From Gnetum montanum (Eukaryota; Streptophyta; Gnetopsida; Gnetales; Gnetaceae), in the NCBI GenBank assembly GCA_015680685.1, contig MNCI01034978.1, positions 3,964 to 67,963 on the forward strand: a stretch of DNA of 64,000 nt. The letters are read 5' to 3'. Under the pieces are notes generated by a model that was not told where the DNA came from, made no database searches, and saw only the letters and a program-made list of their open reading frames with translations. Shown here one piece after another: positions 20,350 to 32,679 of the stretch (within the stretch, counting starts at the first letter, position 1; every line of letters begins with the position of its first letter). Made by a program: the position numbers and the translations under genes.

Positions 20350-21130
20350 TGATGAGCCGCAATATCGCGTCCGCCTCCGCGATATCGCGTACGCAATATC
20401 TATAAATAAGAGGCGACTTTCCCTGTTTTAGGCACTTAGACTTAGACGCTTAGCCAAACTATAGCAGTTTTACCATTCCAGAGTTAGAATAATTTCTATG
20501 TGCCCGTAGTAGGAGTCTTAAAGTGAACGGATCTTTATTCGAGCAAATTGTACCTCAGCACACATGTTTGTACGGCAATAAAGATGAACTTTCTTATAAA
20601 CTTTGCAGCATGTGGACTAAGCTAAATAGGAATTAATTACTGTTGAATATTTAAATGCTTTCCTAGTTAATTAATCTTTCTCAACCCTTGACTCTCCTAG
20701 TTAAGTACACTCAGTACGAATGCTTCGAGCACGTGTGCAATGCTTGGTAACCTAGTAATGAATAGCGTTTGGTAATCCCAGCAGCGTTGCACTGGTTCAG
20801 GGTGTGTGCAGCAAGTGGGAATGGATACTGGTGTTAGGACAATTAGAACTTAGTTAGTTAATAGTTAATGGAAGTTAGTCATTTTGTTTTCTTCACCCTT
20901 CCCCTATTAGCATAAGACATTAAAAAGATAAAAGATATAAAAATCATATACCTCAAGCTTACTTAACCATACAACCATGACAATACAAGTAAGTTTGGGA
21001 AGACAACGATTGATTAACCTTAAGTGTTTCATTAGGGCACGTAAGCACTTAGTCCTTGGAGTTCGACTGGATCGTGCGTGAGACACTCGTATTCGTATGG
21101 TTGAGTGTAGGGGTACCTTGCCACTCATCA
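20350..21130 (+). repeat. LTR of an Athila-like element (plus strand)
   Basis: 781 bp, starts TGATGAGCC and ends CTCATCA, with inverted ends TGATG/CATCA. It aligns along its length with the reverse complement of the LTR at 42610-43404 and more weakly with that at 27998-28836. CG-rich ATATCGCG palindromes stand just upstream of a TATA box (TATAAATA, 20401-20408). A PBS follows directly. CpGs are largely kept, so it is a fairly young copy. Confidence 0.9.
20401..20408 (+). promoter_or_regulatory. TATA box of the 20.35-kb LTR
   Basis: TATAAATAAG, at the same position as TATAAATAAG in the LTR of element 3 (43324-43315, minus strand). Transcription of the element would start about 30 bp further on. 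Confidence 0.75.
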
Positions 21131-21150
21131 TTGGCACCGTTGTCGGGGAC
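21131..21150 (+). other. Primer-binding site
   Basis: TTGGCACCGTTGTCGGGGAC, directly after the LTR. This is close to the tRNA-Asp-type PBS (TGGCGCCGTTGCCGGGGA) widely reported for Athila and related plant Ty3/gypsy elements. Element 3 has TTGGCACCGTTACCGAGGAC at 42609-42590. Confidence 0.8.
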
Positions 21151-21276
21151 TTAGTTGTTTGTGCGCTACGTAGAACATAGAAAATCATTCATATCGTTGG
21201 GACACTAAAACGAATCTTTAGGGTTGATCAAAAGAAAAATAAGACAATGGTAAACAACACATCAAACAAGACAAAA

Positions 21277-21605
21277 ATGTCTTCTTCTTCGCACAAAAGC
21301 ACTTCATCGCCTACGACTCACACAAGAGACAGTCGGTGACACAACACATGTAACCAAGATCTGCTAGTGCCTCAACAGTTCCATGTGGTATATATTCATC
21401 ACGATGAGTATGTACCTGACTTTACCTTTATTCTCCATTAAGATGAACAACTACATTGGAGAGACTTGGAGGGTAACATAGTGTTGCCTCTAGATTGAGC
21501 AGTCCCCAACATGCTTCTTTGTGCTCTCGCATAAATAGACATGTCACAATTATACGTAGAATACGTTGTATGCGATTATAACACAAGAGATTACCATTCC
21601 ACAGA
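21277..21605 (+). pseudogene. gag: Gag start, truncated (Athila-like, plus strand)
   Basis: ATG at 21277 begins MSSSSHKSTSS. The frame reads on with stops through FHVVYIHHDEYVPDFTFILH, and the DNA matches the reverse complement of the element 3 leader and gag start (42463 down to about 42130). The match ends at about 21605 (ACCATTCCACAGAAC), where minus-strand element 2 begins. Only about 110 codons of Gag remain. Confidence 0.75.
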
Positions 21606-21639
21606 ACTGCTTATATGGTTAGCATGGGTGGCCATCTCC

Positions 21640-22950
21640 CCCATGATTGAGTTGAAAGGAGGAGATCCAAGAGATTGAGTTTGGTTGTCCATCCGATGAG
21701 GTGTTTGTTGTATTAGCTGGCTTAAACTCATGGAAAGGTTTGACTTATTGTATGTTAACTAGGTATTTATTATTTGAGCTCTCAGGTTTATAGAACATCA
21801 TAACCCCAAAAGAGAAAGTTTCATAAATGATATAAGGTCCTTCCCATAGTGTCTAGAATTTGGTTCATTGAGGAACGTGTGTGGGGTTCCAGTAGAGAAC
21901 CTTATCTCCTAGTTGAAGTTTGACTTTTCTAATTCTAAGATTATAACACTTTTTGTTCAATGCCTTATGCAACTCATTAGATGATAGGGCTACTAATCGA
22001 GTTTATTCTAGCAAGTTGAGACTCATTAATCTTTCTTTTTGTGCTAGGATAAAGTCAAGTTCAAGGTCACAGACTATTGAAAGTGTACATAGCTTAGATT
22101 GAATAGGAAGTATTGGCAATTTTTCGTATACCAACTCATAGGGAGAATAGCCTATAGAAAGTTTCCATGTTGAGTAGTAGGCCCAAAGAGCATCATTGAG
22201 CTTTGTGCTCCAGTCCTTCCTATATTTGTTGATAGTTGTTGTTAGTATCTATGTGATTTCCCTATTTTTTACCTTAACTTCACCATTAGCTTGGGGGTGG
22301 TAGGGTGTTGTAAGTTTATGTTCAACCCCCAAGCATTACATAAGCTTCCAAAAAGTAGTGCCTATAAAGTGAGTTTCATTATCAAAAATTAATGCATGTG
22401 GCAAAACAAACTTATTTACAACATTTTGTTGTACAAACTAAGCAGCAGTAGAAGATGTATAGTCGATGACGGCTACTATTTCTGCCCATTTCATACAATA
22501 GTCAACAATGACTATGATGTACACCTTTCCATTTAACATGGATGTGATGGCACCCATGAAGTTAATGCCCCAGATGTCAATTGGTTTTAGTGGTTGAATC
22601 CATTATTAAGGTGCTTCCATTTAAGTAGTCATTCCACCATCTCTTTGGCATTATTCACAAGAGTGGATATATTGGTGAGTGTCCTTGAAAATTGCTGGCC
22701 AATAGTACCTTTCCATCAAGATTTTAATGGCCATGCATCTCCCAACATAGTGGCCCCCACAAGAACCTTCATGAGCATCTTCGAGAACATGTAGTTGATC
22801 AGCATTAGGGACACATCAACAAACTAGGCCATTGTAGCACATGTAGAGGTGTCTATTGATCTCCCTGAAGCATTTTACCTGGTAAAGAAACTATTATTTC
22901 TTCTGATGATCTAACCCTTGTCACATCTCTTAAGTAAGAAGATAGGTGAG
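21640..22950 (-). pseudogene. Integrase, element 2
   Basis: Minus-strand sequence is collinear with the intact integrase frame of element 3. The zinc domain is near 22800-22640, the first catalytic Asp near 22580 (DIWGINFMGAITSM), the second near 22390-22370 (LIFDNETHF) and the HPQANGE-type region near 22310-22280. The C-terminal part near 21900-21800 has the LWEGPYII-type module. Heavily broken by stops; many plus-strand TTAs and CTAs mark them. Confidence 0.75.
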
Positions 22951-23149
22951 AATGCCATCATACCATTTAGGCTCATTGGAAAATTATTTAGTTATAGCCT
23001 CAACAAAGAGGAGTTCATCAAGGAACATATTAGATAATGGGCTTTCTTCCTCTTTGTTGTCCCATCACAACCGAGACAAGTGATCAGTGCCTACATTCTC
23101 AATGCGCTTTCAATCTACCATCATAAGATCGAATTCCTATAATATCACT

Positions 23150-23640
23150 AGTCACTGTATGACATGGGGACTCATCATTGGCTTGTTCATCAAGAAGTAG
23201 ATGGCACTAGGGTCCATGTGCACATACACTTTGTATTCAAGCACATAATGCTTGAACTTATCTAGAGCAAACAACACTAACATCAATTCTTTCTTTGTGG
23301 TGGTGTAGTTTAGTTGTGCACCCAAAATGCTTCGGCTTGCATAGTGGATGCAGTATGAACATTTCTTGTCATCCATCTGCATAAGCATTGCTCCCAAGGC
23401 ATAATTTGATGCATCCGTCATAACATGAAACGGTCTAGACCAATCAGGTGCTTGTAGAATTGGAGTTTCTACAAACTTTTCTTTTAGTTGTTAGAATGCT
23501 TTTTCACATTTATTAGTCTAAACAAATGGAGCATCTCTCTTTATCAACTCCACCAATGATTTTGCAATCTTAAAGAAATTCTCTATAAATTGCCAGTAGT
23601 AGCCAGTATGTCCAAGGAATGATCGAACATCTTTAACAGT
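23150..23640 (-). pseudogene. RNase H, element 2
   Basis: The frame 23421-23152 reads MTDASNYALGAMLMQMDDKK, CIHYASRSILGAQLNYTTTK and KELMLVLFALDKFKHYVLEY, the Ty3-type RNase H with its first Asp in TDAS and the Glu in KE(L). The upstream part (23640-23430) carries the RT-RNase H junction in a broken frame. Matches element 3 at 38234-37734. Confidence 0.85.
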
Positions 23641-23759
23641 ATTTGGTTGGTAGGTTATTCCTTGGATGACCCTTATTTTCTCAAGGTCTACCTCAATTTC
23701 TACTTATGATATTTTGTTTCCTAGTATAATGCCTTTGTGAATCATCAAATAACTCTTTT

Positions 23760-24360
23760 GCCAATTGAGCCTAAGGTTTGTTTCAACACATTGTTTCAGT
23801 ACTTGCTCAAGGCTATCCAAGGTTTGCTTAAATGTAACTCCATAGGTGGAGAAGTCATCCATGAGGACTTCCATACCACTACTGATTTTCTATTGAAAAA
23901 TGCTTAAGACTAGGAGTTGGAAGGTAGCAAGGGCATTGTATAGACCAAATGGCATCTTACAATATGCAAAAGTCCCCCAAGGACTCGTGAACATTGTCTT
24001 GGCCTAGTCTTCTAGTGCTATCTAGATTTGGTTATAACCACTATAACCATATAAGAAAATATAGTAGTAATGCCCAAATATTGTGTCTAACACCTTATCA
24101 ACAAATGGTAATGGAAAATGGTCCTTGAATGTTGCCATATTTAGCAATTGAAAATCAATGCAGACCCACCATTTGTCACATTTCTTTGGCATAATCATGA
24201 GTGGACTAACCCACTTACTATTTGCAATGGGATAAATGAACCTTAGCTTGAGTAGTTGTTCAATTTCCTCCTTGATGATCTGCTTCAGTTTGGGATTCAA
24301 TTGCCTCTATGGCTACCTCTTTGGCTTCATGGTCAAGTTGGTGTAGATGCAATGTTACAA
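23760..24360 (-). pseudogene. Reverse transcriptase, element 2
   Basis: The frame 24300-24022 gives MNPKLKQIIKEEIEQLLKLR, FIYPIANSKWVSPLMIMPKK, WVCIDFQLLNMATFKDHFP and FLYGYSGYNQI (fingers and palm). After a stop, the catalytic box appears as VLMDDFSTYGVTF near 23865-23830, followed by the thumb. Identity with element 3 is clear along the whole length. Several stops break it. Confidence 0.85.
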
Positions 24361-24639
24361 TATCCTATGATCAATCCCTATGAGTTCAAGATATGACCAA
24401 ATGAAGGCTGTTGACCATTTTTCAACCACTTTTAACAACATAATTTTCTTTTATGGAGCAATATTTACATTGATTATGACTAGCTTCCCATTTTCCAAAA
24501 ACATATATTCCATGCCGACCGGTAGTGTTTTTAGTTCAAGGGATTCTTGTTTGAAAGCTTCATGAATTTCCAACTCTTCCTAGTAGGCATCATCATTTGC
24601 ACCATTAAAGAGTTGGTGATGAACTTGCTCTATTTCATC

Positions 24640-25300
24640 CATGTATATGACATATGTCTATGTTAGGCTCTGAGTTGGTTCCATGTAAAGTGTGATGCTT
24701 TTAATATCAGTGGCTAGCCACTGGGTGCCCTCTTATTTTGTGACTGCTACGTATAGACACCTTTGAATTTCTGGTTCTAATGCACACTACTTACATGTAG
24801 AGATGGATGCTCGTTTCAATAATCAGAATTTTTGCACACAATTGCACCTTATATCATTGTACGTAATGCATAGAACTCACTTCTTCTCAATCTTCCCAAA
24901 TGCATTTTCTTTAGATATTTTTAGGGAAAGATCTCTAATTTCCATTCTTGCATCAATGATGCTTAGCCATGCCCTTCCCATTATGATTGGGAAGTGTCCT
25001 ATGTAATTTTTCACTTGATCATTAGTAAATTAGCAGGATAAAACCACCCACAGACAATGGGTCACAATGTGTTCTTCTAGTCCAGTTGGAATAGTGATGG
25101 ACTAATCTGATATTGCTCTTCTTGAGAGGAGGCAGGTTCCATGTAATATACATCTTATGAGAGATCAGATTAACACCAAAACCAGAATCAAGAAGAGCTT
25201 TTCATAGTTCATTTCTAGAAATCTACATATAAATAAGAGGACTCCTAAGATCACCTAATTTCCTGGGAAGGTTGCTAGCCCAAATCCAATCAATATGACA
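24640..25300 (-). pseudogene. Protease region, element 2
   Basis: Minus strand near 25205-25165 reads KALLDSGFGVNLIS, the retropepsin active-site strand with the D-S-G kept. NNQVKNYIGHFPIIMGRAWL-type sequence follows around 25010-24960 as in element 3. Stops separate the pieces. Element 3 has DSS in place of DSG at the same site. Confidence 0.65.
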
Positions 25301-25899
25301 TGAGTGAACATAATAGTACGGCTTCCAAGTGGAATTTGGTTTGAAAGGGACTTAAGAGAGTTTGATACAGAGGGAGATGGAGAAATAAGGTTGTCAACCA
25401 CAGGTGTATTTGAGGGCTTAGGTGGGCTTCTATCTCAAAAGAAAGGTCTTTTCTTTAATTGAGTATCCAAACCACTTAGTTGATGAACTAATTGTAAGTT
25501 AACTACCCTAGTGGCATTTTGTTGTTGCAGCTGAGTTGGTAATTCACCCTGCATAGATGGAGCAAGTGGTAGCTATGTTGAAGGAGGAGAAAGATGTGCA
25601 GGAGCAAGAGGAGGATAAGGGTAAAAGGTGGTATCCCTTCTTTCATGTGGAGAATGAGTTCGATAATAATCAGAAGGGTGGTAATGAGGTTGGAAAGTAA
25701 AAATGTGAATGGAAGAGTCACATGGATACAAGGATTACTACACGTAGTACCCATATCGATCAAGTTGTCTATAAGGGTATTGCTACCTTGGTGGTGCCAG
25801 TGCCCATGACTGTGGTTGTTGCCACTGTTGATACTATTCATATGGTTATAGTGGAGTTCCACTTGGATAATACCATTATGGCTAGTAGAACTACCTAGA

Positions 25900-27837
25900 A
25901 TTGCCTTAAGGATAAGGCAATCTTCTAGGTGTTTACCTTTGCATGAGTCATGGATTCAAAGTATACACCCCAAACTCCTATATGTGTGACACTATGGGGA
26001 AACATCCCTTAGGATGTTCATAATGGCAGATGTCACACACACCATCATCATTTGATTCGCTTCCCACAACTTCTTCTATTGCAACAATATTGCCCTTACC
26101 TCTTTGAATGACACATTTAGCTTCTTTGTGTCTTCTACGTTCACAATCACTACCTTGTTCTTTAGACTCTTCAGCAATTTTAAGGATAACTTGAAATCTG
26201 CTATTCATGGAGTCTCATAACTTATCAACCTTGGTTGTAATCTTAGGCTGAAATTTTTGAAACAATAAGATTTTTCAATTCACCACCTCATCAAGTGTAA
26301 ATTCTTCCTCACTATTACAGAATCAAACCTCCCTCTTGTGAATGGAAGGATCATGGTTGTATTCTTCTATACTTTTTCATTTTCTTAATTCTCCTTCCTC
26401 TTTTGCTACTTGCTTAATCAATCTTTGGATCTAACAGGTGCTTAATTCTGATAGTCACCCTTGGGCATAGACATTGAAGGTTCTCCTCGATTCAGATTGA
26501 AGCCCGTCTATAATGTCGCAAAGTTGGTCCAATTGAGAGTAACCATGGCCAATACATTTGTGCATTAAGGAATAGTATTGGCCAATGGTAGTATCCAAGG
26601 ATTCATGTGTCCCTTGTTTCCATCCTTGGATCTACCTTATCAAGTTGGACACTCAAGAGTATGTCTGATATTTGTCATTGAACAATTCAAGCATTGTACT
26701 CCATCATTAAATAGATTCTAAGGACCGGTACTGGTTCTCTACTTCTTTAATGAGTGTTCTTAAAAACAAGTTAAGTTTTTGCCACTCATTTTGTATAGTC
26801 TACAAGGCACATGCATCTTTAAAAACTTGAAGATGATTCTATGAATCTAAGTTATATACCCCTTCAAATCTAAGAATATTGTTCATGTTTAGCCTTTTGA
26901 TCCAACTATCCTTAAGGTGCCTTTTGGAAATTATTACTACCTCTGCAATGTTTAGCATACTCCAAGTAGTAAGGAAAGGCTCATCGAAGCCCTGATCTTG
27001 GTGCCTACAATGCCCTTTACTACCCCTTCATTCATGGTGGTGGGTCTCTCTTGACTGCCTGCATGCCCTGATCTTGACATACTCGACTATCCCTTCAATC
27101 ATTTCGATCCCATCAGTCACCTCCATCACAATCACACCCCTTGTGGTTGCGATATGAGCTAGAAGAAGAAGACGATGATGATGAAGGTGAAGAGCAAGAG
27201 GACTAGCATCATCACAGTGCCTACTACCCACTCTTTGGTGATCATGGCCATGATCGTGATCCTTTTTCTTGTTCACATCCTTGCCTTGACTTGTCCCTTT
27301 GGATCCTTCTTTATCATTGGATCCATTCTTGCCAGAATTAGGATTATGAATTGTGGATTACAGGTTCTGGTTTTCACCTCTTTCATCAAAGTCAAAGAGA
27401 GAAATTTCACTAAATGGAAAATCCCCAGAGAAGGGCTCCCCATCATCTTTTTGATATAGCAGGAATGGAGAATCATTGGACCCTTTTCCTTTTGCAAATT
27501 CATGACGTTGTTCTAACTAGCGATCCCTAAGACATTGTGCATCAATGGGATGATAATCCCTGGCGTCAGTATCTTGCACAACATACTTAGCATGAAGTTC
27601 CTAAAGACCTAGATGGATAAGTGTTTGGTGGAGCATTATAAGAACGAATCGATCTAGCAATAACACAATTTTTTCCTCCATGTCTCGCCATCATAGCTAT
27701 TCATCCTAGTGTAGGATGAAGGTAAAATTTGGTACATACTCATCAGGATGAGCATATACCACTCTATATTGTTGGGGCACTTGTTGATGTACCCCATTAG
27801 ACTTGGGCAAAGAATCACTCTTGTGAGAAGAAGACAT
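25900..27837 (-). pseudogene. gag: Gag, element 2
   Basis: Begins at the ATG at 27837 (MSSSHKSDSLPKSNG), 140 bp after the PBS, and continues with YRVVYAHPDEYVPNFTFILH, matching element 3 and the 21.3-kb fragment. Blocks further on include FSGDFPFSEISLFDFDERGE and, at 26208-25978, a Ser/Lys-rich piece ending GVCDICHYEHPKGCFPIVSH, a C-x2-C..H..C knuckle-like motif also seen in element 3 as CEICQYDHPKGCCPIISH. Stops and shifts break it throughout. Confidence 0.75.
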
Positions 27838-27977
27838 CTTGTGTTAGAAAAAATAAAAATTGAATGTGCTTCTTACAATTGTTGTAGTAATCTTAAGATG
27901 TGATATGACTCTAAGGTTTATTTCAATGATTTAAATAATTTTCACTAGTCCTAGATAGCACACGTGACAACTAAAAG

Positions 27978-27997
27978 GTTCCCAACAACAGTTCCAA
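27978..27997 (-). other. Primer-binding site of element 2
   Basis: The minus strand reads TTGGAACTGTTGTTGGGAAC after the LTR end CATCA. It is the decayed equivalent of TTGGCACCGTTGTCGGGGAC at 21131. Confidence 0.7.
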
Positions 27998-28836
27998 TGA
28001 TGAGTAAGGAGGTACCCCTACACCCAACCATATGAATCACAAGTGTTCATGTGTGATCCAGTCAAATTCCACAGACCTTAAGTTCTCAAGTACACTAGTT
28101 CTAAGACATGAAATCTAATTGAAATGATTGTTGTCTTCCCAATTCCACTCGTGAGGCACAAGTCTATGGTTAAGTGCAACTAAGGTATATGATTTCTATC
28201 GTTTTGTATTTTATAAGTGTAACCGCTTGAAATAAGAATGAAAGGTAGAGGAAATTAATATCTAAATAATCTACTACCTAGCTAACCTAACATAGGTACC
28301 TGTTCTTTCTTCTTGAACACATCCTGAATGCATGTGGCACTCTTGTGTTACTAAACGTTAAGCATTTTTGGGTTACCAAGTGCTACACGTATGTTCGAAG
28401 TGGCCATGCTTATGTTCATTAACAACTGGAAACTAATTGCTTAACTAAAGTGCATTAAAGTAAAGTGCATGAAAGTAAGATGCATGAATAGTAAATGCAT
28501 TGAAGAAAACATTAATCTATTCTCAGTGCTACAAGGTTTATCAAAAGGGCTCATCTTTATTCCTGTCACACTATTATGCTCAGGTACATCAATGCTCGAA
28601 TAAAGGTCCATACACACTCAAAATCCTACTACGAGCACTAAAAATATATTCTAACTCTAGAAAAAACAAATTGTAAGAGTTTCACTATATTATGAAAAAA
28701 ACTGATACAAAATCATGTGCCCAAGCACTATATTTATAGGCTGGCATATACCCTACAATATTAGATATTCAACATTGCATCTTAGGCTTCAATATTGGGT
28801 GTCTGATATTAGAGTTAGTCAAATCATGGCTCATCA
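27998..28836 (-). repeat. 5' LTR of element 2
   Basis: 839 bp with TGATG/CATCA ends, aligned with the LTRs at 20350-21130 and 42610-43404. The palindrome region next to the TATA box (TATAAATATA at about 28727-28718, minus) has become GATATT/AATATTG-like: the CG steps were replaced by TG or CA. The 3' end is followed by the PBS. Confidence 0.85.
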
Positions 28837-29368
28837 GTTGTGTACTAGAATTGAATTAATAACTTGGAGTTTTCAACTCAAGAGTCTTACCACTAGGTTA
28901 ACAGCTCATTGGAAGCAAAGTTGAAAATTGAAATTTTATTACATCTATAGATGCTTTGGATCTATTGGATAGTAGAAGTATACATGCTATGAGTTTTAAG
29001 AAACACAATTAAGAAAATGACCAAGTATTCTTGGTAACATTTGGAACAAATCAACCAAATTTGCAGTTGTAACATTCCATTTATGTATAATGTTCTCTAA
29101 TGCAAGACATTATAGGAACATTTTGAATGCTATTTGTATTATACAATTGACATATTTTTTCTTCACAAGGAATTTTGTGTCATTTACTTATTTTGACTCT
29201 CGGATGATGAGATCTCATGTATGCTCTACTAATTGTGCATTGTAACTAACGAAAAATCTTAGATAAATAATTTGAAGTTGAATTAAGGCCTCTTTTGATA
29301 TCATTCAAATAGAAATGTTTTTTTCCTTCTACATTTTCCCAATTTTTTTTGATATATTGTTTGATTTA
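28837..29368. other. No gene seen
   Basis: AT-rich flank of element 2. The bases next to the LTR are GTTGTGTAC; the matching target-site duplication cannot be found because the 3' LTR is missing. Confidence 0.5.
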
Positions 29369-30170
29369 CTAATTTGTGAAGTTGGTTAGGATCAAAATAG
29401 GAACTGTACTCTTGAATATTCCATTTATTAAGCCATAGAACTCTCTCATAAGCCATCCTTTATCATGGGTTTCCATCATCACTTTTTTAGAATATTTATC
29501 AAATGAAGATACAAAAAGATTATGGGTGTAAACTATAAAATGACAAATAGTTTCAACCTTTAATGACATCATCTCTACTTCAAGAAGCATAATATCATAC
29601 TATGTCTCTGTCTTTAGTTTAAATTTTTTGAGAAAAAGAAAATGAATTTCTTCTATTTGTTTCTAATAGTTATTTCATAGAGTAGGACTCGTATAATACA
29701 CCTATAAAGAATAGTTGGCTGAGCAATGAAATGATGAAGTTTTTGGATATCCTGAGCTAGAATAGATTTTTTCTTATATTTGCCTTTTAAAGTAAATAAG
29801 GCTTTACATCACTTGTAACTCAAGTAATCCGTTATCCCATTTGTATTTGTAGGAGCATTCTAGGAAAAGATATTTGCAAGAGGAAATTATGTCCACATGT
29901 TCACGTCCTTCAATAAAATTGTTTATCTTATTTAATGAATATTAATTTTCATTCCTAAATGTTGACAAAAGTCAGTAAGGGTATTAAGCATTTGCTATAA
30001 TCCTTCAATTGAATTTAAAATTAAGGCAACATCATTAACATAAAGTAAGAGTCTAACATAATTGCTTTAGTTGTAATTACAAACTAGAGGACTAGATATA
30101 CCCCCATGACATAGACAAACTTCCAAGTGACTTTCATTAAACATAAGCTTATGTTAGATGAGCTTATAAT
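29369..30170 (-). mobile_element. LINE (non-LTR retrotransposon) RT fragment
   Basis: On the minus strand near 30090-29930 one frame reads LLLYVNDVALILNSIEG, a stop, then QMLNTLTDFCQHLGMKINIH, the palm of a plant LINE RT (usually YADD; here YVND). Downstream pieces fit the rest: ILYRCIIRVLL (the VLYGCEVW region) near 29720-29690, and at 29590-29369 MLLEVEMMSLKVETICHFIV and THDKGWLMREFYG. The fragment is truncated at both ends, with frameshifts and stops. LINE RT would prime on nicked chromosomal DNA. Confidence 0.7.
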
Positions 30171-32488
30171 GTGGCACTTAAAGTAGTGCAATAATATTTA
30201 CCCCAGTTTATTAATCCAAATAGAATTACTCATATCTTAAGATTTCTATATCAAAAGTCTTACCACTAAACTAACACTAAAAGGTATCCTTATTTATAAA
30301 ATGCTGTGTTGGAATTGAACTGAACAAAGAAGCTATAGGCTTCTTCTGACATTTCTGTGTCTCACTTCCTGGAACCTGGAAGAGATGTTCCTTTCTACTG
30401 TGACAGTGGTGCTTTGCTTATGTTCTGGATCTGCAATAATAGTAGGTTCAATAGTTAATGGGTTGAATTCCTTTGCTTCCTACCTTCCCTTTTAAGTGTG
30501 ATAGCAATGCAGTGGTTACATACTGCAACTACATCATAACACAACCTACACTTTTGACATAATTGTTTCCTATCTTGGTTGTAGTTCTAAGCTGATAAAA
30601 TCTAAAACAAGTTCAGTTCACGTCTTTTATCAATTGCATAGCTGTTCAATTTGCTAGGATAAGGTGCAACCTTTATGAATGCACTTTTAAACCTACAAGG
30701 TCCTACAAAACAGAAGGGCCACCTCCATTCTCTTTATAACACTCCTCCCTGACCAGTTTTACATAACAAGAAAAGCTAGAAAAACGCTGCACAGAATCCT
30801 AAAGATCTATTGAGAGTTTGAGACCTATAATTCAGACCCATATCAAAGCAAACGTGGATTTAATGCTCTTTATTAACTTCTGGAATAAAGTCCCGGTAAT
30901 ACTTTACTTCAGCGCAGTGCATAACCAGATCCTGTTATTCCAGCGACTCTTCTTATTTTATCACAATATAATCTACAATTCACTGTATTATCGAACATAT
31001 TTTAACTGAAAAATCATTGTATATATATTATCGAATATATATATATATATTTTGAACCCCCGATCGACTATTATTACAGAACATATTTTTCAGTTCAAAA
31101 CGATTGAATTTTAACTGAAAATAAACAAGTCAAAGCCCCTGATGTTGAATCAGCCGAAATGCCAATGAGGCGACTAATCTCTAAACCGTGATCAACGGCG
31201 GTTCTGAAAACACCGGTAACATACTGGAAGTTTATCTGCCAATCAAACTCAAATCCATAGACTACATGTCAGTAAACGGATTATTGCTTACGGTTTGTTC
31301 CTTTCCTTGCAAATTGCACAGAGCGTAGATAGGTTACTTCAAAGGCTGTCTTAGGTTGCAACACAAATGAGGAAAGTGTTTGATTGTGTTTGATTGCAGG
31401 GCAGTTCAAAAGATCATACAAAATAAGGCTCAAGTAAACACATAGGTGGTACTGACAAGAGCTAATAAGAAAGCATTAGCAGCTCATCAAAGCATACACA
31501 CTGATTTTTTCTTTGCAAGTATAAGTATTTTGCATTATTCTATAGGTTAACATTTGGAGCGATAGTAAGATATTAATTTTCAGTTTTGAGACCTTGATTG
31601 AGTTTAATTGTAAGAATAGCCCCGAAAAACAGTTATGCTTTTTTTATCAATTGATTGACAAAATGACCATCAACCCTCCAGAACCCCATTTGGCCATATG
31701 CCCTGCTAAGGAATCCACTTAGTGACATGACCATTGACCCTTCAAAAAATTCCATTTGGATTAAACCTCAGCATCCTAGGGTTAAGGCTATTGATGTAAA
31801 TAGCTCCTTGTTGATGCTAACATTGCCCATGCTAGGCATGGGGCCATGACTTATTGGTCTAATCACCAAGGTATGGTTTCACGATTTGAATAGGGGTGCT
31901 TTCAATGAGAGGTATCATGATACCTTTAAATTATTGTGATCGATCAATAGAGCTGTGCATGAAATTCTTCATAATTTCATTTGTTTGATATCCTAAATTG
32001 AGTAGGGAGAAGTAGAACAATTCTTTGCTAGCAAACATTAACTTCAATTAGCCAAACAAGTTTTGTTTCTGTTTTCTTTTCTTTTTTTCCTTTAACCTTT
32101 CAGTAAAACAGAAAAGTAAGATAACGTGAGACTAGCTACATAGCACAGCAGGTCTTATTCCAACTTCAAATATGTTCAGCATGCAGACATTGAAGAAATG
32201 TTTGAAAAGTGAGGGTCAGTGAGGAATGAAATTCAACCTAAGAATAGAATGAAAGACTCTTCAACAGTATATATACATTTTATAGAAAATTTTTACTACT
32301 TATATGTGTACATAAGCAGTTTTCCTGCAATTTTGTTAAAGAAAAAGGTATTTTACAGTCCATGCAGTCATATGCACGGAACTCGCCGTGTATCGCCTAC
32401 GCCCGAGACCCCAGTCCCTCCGGGCATCAAAATACGCACCAACCATCCTTGGAGTTGCTCCCTTGGAGTTGTGAATGTAGTCTTATCC
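30171..32488. other. Intergenic, no recognised gene
   Basis: Upstream flank of the receptor-kinase locus. It holds an (AT)n tract at about 31033-31050 and, on the minus strand at about 31848-31805, the palindromic block seen at 17.59 and 18.68 kb. A GC-rich patch at 32378-32450 (CTCGCCGTGTATCGCC) is of unknown origin. Confidence 0.4.
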
Positions 32489-32490
32489 CT

Positions 32491-32568
32491 TTGAATAAGA
32501 TTTTCAACCACTAACCGAGTGGCTCCACTTTGAATAAGACGTTCAACCACGTACAGAGTGGCTCCCGT
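32491..32568 (+). repeat. Tandem duplication, 2 x 39 bp
   Basis: Unit 1 (32491-32529) and unit 2 (32530-32568) share TTTGAATAAGA, TTCAACCAC and GAGTGGCTCC with about seven differences. It lies about 350 bp upstream of the receptor-kinase start codon. Confidence 0.8.
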
Positions 32569-32671
32569 ATAAAGCTATAAATGTTGTTTTAACACTTTGA
32601 ATTAGCTGTTCTGCTACAGTGCCATTGATTCATAAACAGAAATTTTGTTCCAGTAATTATACACACTGCAC

Positions 32672-32679
32672 TATTTAAG
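32672..32679 (+). promoter_or_regulatory. Possible TATA box of the receptor-kinase gene
   Basis: TATTTAAG, about 245 bp before the ATG at 32924. It is a weak TATA variant; assigned by position only. Confidence 0.3.

Larger units (their letters stand above)
21606..28836 (-). mobile_element. Element 2: Athila-like Ty3/gypsy element, old, lacking its 3' LTR
   Basis: On the minus strand: 5' LTR (28836-27998), PBS (27997-27978), gag (27837 to about 25900), protease (about 25230-25100), RT (about 24360-23760), RNase H (about 23640-23150) and integrase (about 22950-21640). It is collinear with element 3 at 36.2-43.4 kb but has many more stops and frameshifts, and its LTR has lost most CpGs. At 21606 it meets a plus-strand LTR fragment instead of its own 3' LTR. 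Confidence 0.9.

Noticed and set aside
20350-28836. Self-integration (autointegration) of one element as the cause of its inverted LTRs.
   Set aside because: The two LTRs differ greatly in CpG decay, so they belong to insertions of different age.
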